From assembly GCA_965659665.1 (NCBI GenBank), contig CBFHWU010000007.1, positions 1 through 64,000 of the forward strand: a stretch of 64,000 nt of DNA, given 5' to 3'. Positions 63,301 to 64,000 of this stretch are shown one piece after another. Position numbers and translations under genes: made by a program. Numbering within the stretch: the first letter of the stretch is position 1; each line of letters starts with the position of its first letter. Under the pieces are notes generated by a model. It was not told where the DNA came from. It made no database searches and was given only the letters and a program-made list of their open reading frames with translations. Source of the stretch: CBFHWU01 sp965659665 (GTDB taxonomy: Bacteria; Bacteroidota; Bacteroidia; Flavobacteriales; Flavobacteriaceae).

Positions 63301-64000
63301 ATGGATATCATTGTTATTGGTAGTGTTGCATTATTGGCTTCTCTGTTGACTTTTTTTTCCGGTTTTGGGCTAGGAACCTTATTACTACCTGCATTTGCCT
63401 TGTTTTTCTCTGTGGAAATAGCTGTAGCACTAACCGGAATTGTGCACTTGCTCAACAACATCTTTAAAATAACTCTTGTGTTTAAACACATTCGCTGGCG
63501 TATTGCTGTAAAATTCGGTGTTCCTGCCATAGTTGGTGCTTTGATAGGGGCATTAATTCTCATCTACTTTTCAGAAAATAACGCATCGTACTTCTATGCA
63601 ATAGGTCAAAAAGAATACACCATTACCCCAGTTAAAGTAGTCATTGCAGTATTAATGTTTGGGTTTGCTTTACAAGAACTTCTTCCCATTTTCAAAAAAC
63701 TTTCTTTTTCAGAAAACAACCTTTCTATTGGTGGTCTTATGAGTGGTTTTTTTGGTGGTCTTTCTGGTCATCAAGGAGCTTTAAGAAGTATTTTTTTAAT
63801 CAAATGTGGACTTACCAAGGAAAGTTTTATTGCAACAGGGGTAATTATCGCTTCTGTTGTGGACATAGCCCGAATAAGTATATATTTCACCCAATATTAT
63901 AGGTTTGACATTAAAGAAAATGTGGTGGTTTTGTTATCTGCCATCGGCTGTGCTTTTCTAGGTGCCATACTTGGAAAAAAACTCGTAAAAAAGGTGACGA
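63301..64000 (+). CDS. TSUP-family (TauE/SafE-like) permease, cut by window end
   Basis: The frame from the ATG at 63301 is open to the end of the window (233 codons visible). It has at least six hydrophobic segments. The first is GSVALLASLLTFFSGFGLGTLLLPAF, typical of the TSUP family in which the TauE/SafE sulfite exporters lie, and the repeat signature appears again as LMSGFFGGLSGHQGALRS. Members export sulfite, sulfoacetate or related anions or take up sulfur compounds. The last 20 or more residues are missing. It does not extend beyond this window in view, so its downstream partner is unknown. Confidence 0.85.
   Translation, partial: MDIIVIGSVALLASLLTFFSGFGLGTLLLPAFALFFSVEIAVALTGIVHLLNNIFKITLVFKHIRWRIAVKFGVPAIVGALIGALILIYFSENNASYFYAIGQKEYTITPVKVVIAVLMFGFALQELLPIFKKLSFSENNLSIGGLMSGFFGGLSGHQGALRSIFLIKCGLTKESFIATGVIIASVVDIARISIYFTQYYRFDIKENVVVLLSAIGCAFLGAILGKKLVKKVT

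Noticed and set aside
1..64000. CRISPR arrays, prophage genes, transposases, defence islands
   Set aside because: No regularly spaced repeats, integrase, transposase or known defence domains were seen apart from the toxin-antitoxin pair at the left edge.

Overview
The window is A+T-rich chromosomal DNA from a member of the Bacteroidota, most likely class Flavobacteriia. The signs are a complete menaquinone pathway, the type IX secretion protein PorQ, a Bacteroidetes-type long signal peptidase I, a CarboxypepD-like/TonB outer-membrane barrel protein, lineage proteins such as DUF5683 and a STAS-like partner of RNase Z, and promoters of the Bacteroidetes form (TTG / 17-20 bp / TAnnTTTG) with almost no Shine-Dalgarno sequences. 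The one strong Shine-Dalgarno-like sequence is inside prfB, where it drives the programmed frameshift.

Layout. Positions 1-1184 are a scrapyard: the tail of a toxin gene, its antitoxin, a 3' fragment of a tRNA gene with its terminator, and two 5'-truncated gene remnants (an ECF sigma factor and an alkaline phosphatase) that meet head to head near 755-785. Next come a TylF-type methyltransferase and a tightly overlapping set at 2226-4622 (PQQ-type sugar dehydrogenase, cytochrome c lipoprotein, uridine kinase, DivIC/FtsB). A sugar permease, a dienoyl-CoA-reductase-like SDR and the parA-parB-DUF5683-dapB-lepB-wbqC block follow. The RNase P RNA gene (12712-13006, minus strand) sits between a VOC protein and dnaX-miaE.

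An eight-gene minus-strand run (22168 down to 15372) holds pyrR, pyrB, a STAS-like gene, rnz, pdxH, sixA, ppk1 and ppx. A cysteine-synthase-like gene and an AONS-family acyltransferase at 23551-25901 may be the first two steps of sulfonolipid (capnine) synthesis. S9 oligopeptidase, prfB, a HAD phosphatase, an outer-membrane receptor, fumC and a GNAT gene fill 25969-34390. From 42765 down to 34712 lies a men operon (thioesterase, menF, menD, menB, menA, menC, a CPBP protease, menE). Then come dnaK / panB-rluA, a divergent hypothetical / leuACDB pair, rpsA, cmk-porQ, lon, an MFS exporter, an alpha/beta hydrolase, two tandem msrB genes, lpdA and a TSUP permease cut by the window end.

Most of the window is housekeeping DNA. 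I saw no prophage, CRISPR array, intact insertion sequence or clear new defence system. The observations most worth following are the double-remnant junction at the left edge, the candidate sulfonolipid gene pair, nested inverted repeats in front of leuA, a structured rpsA leader, and TGTCA-type repeats upstream of dnaK and lon.
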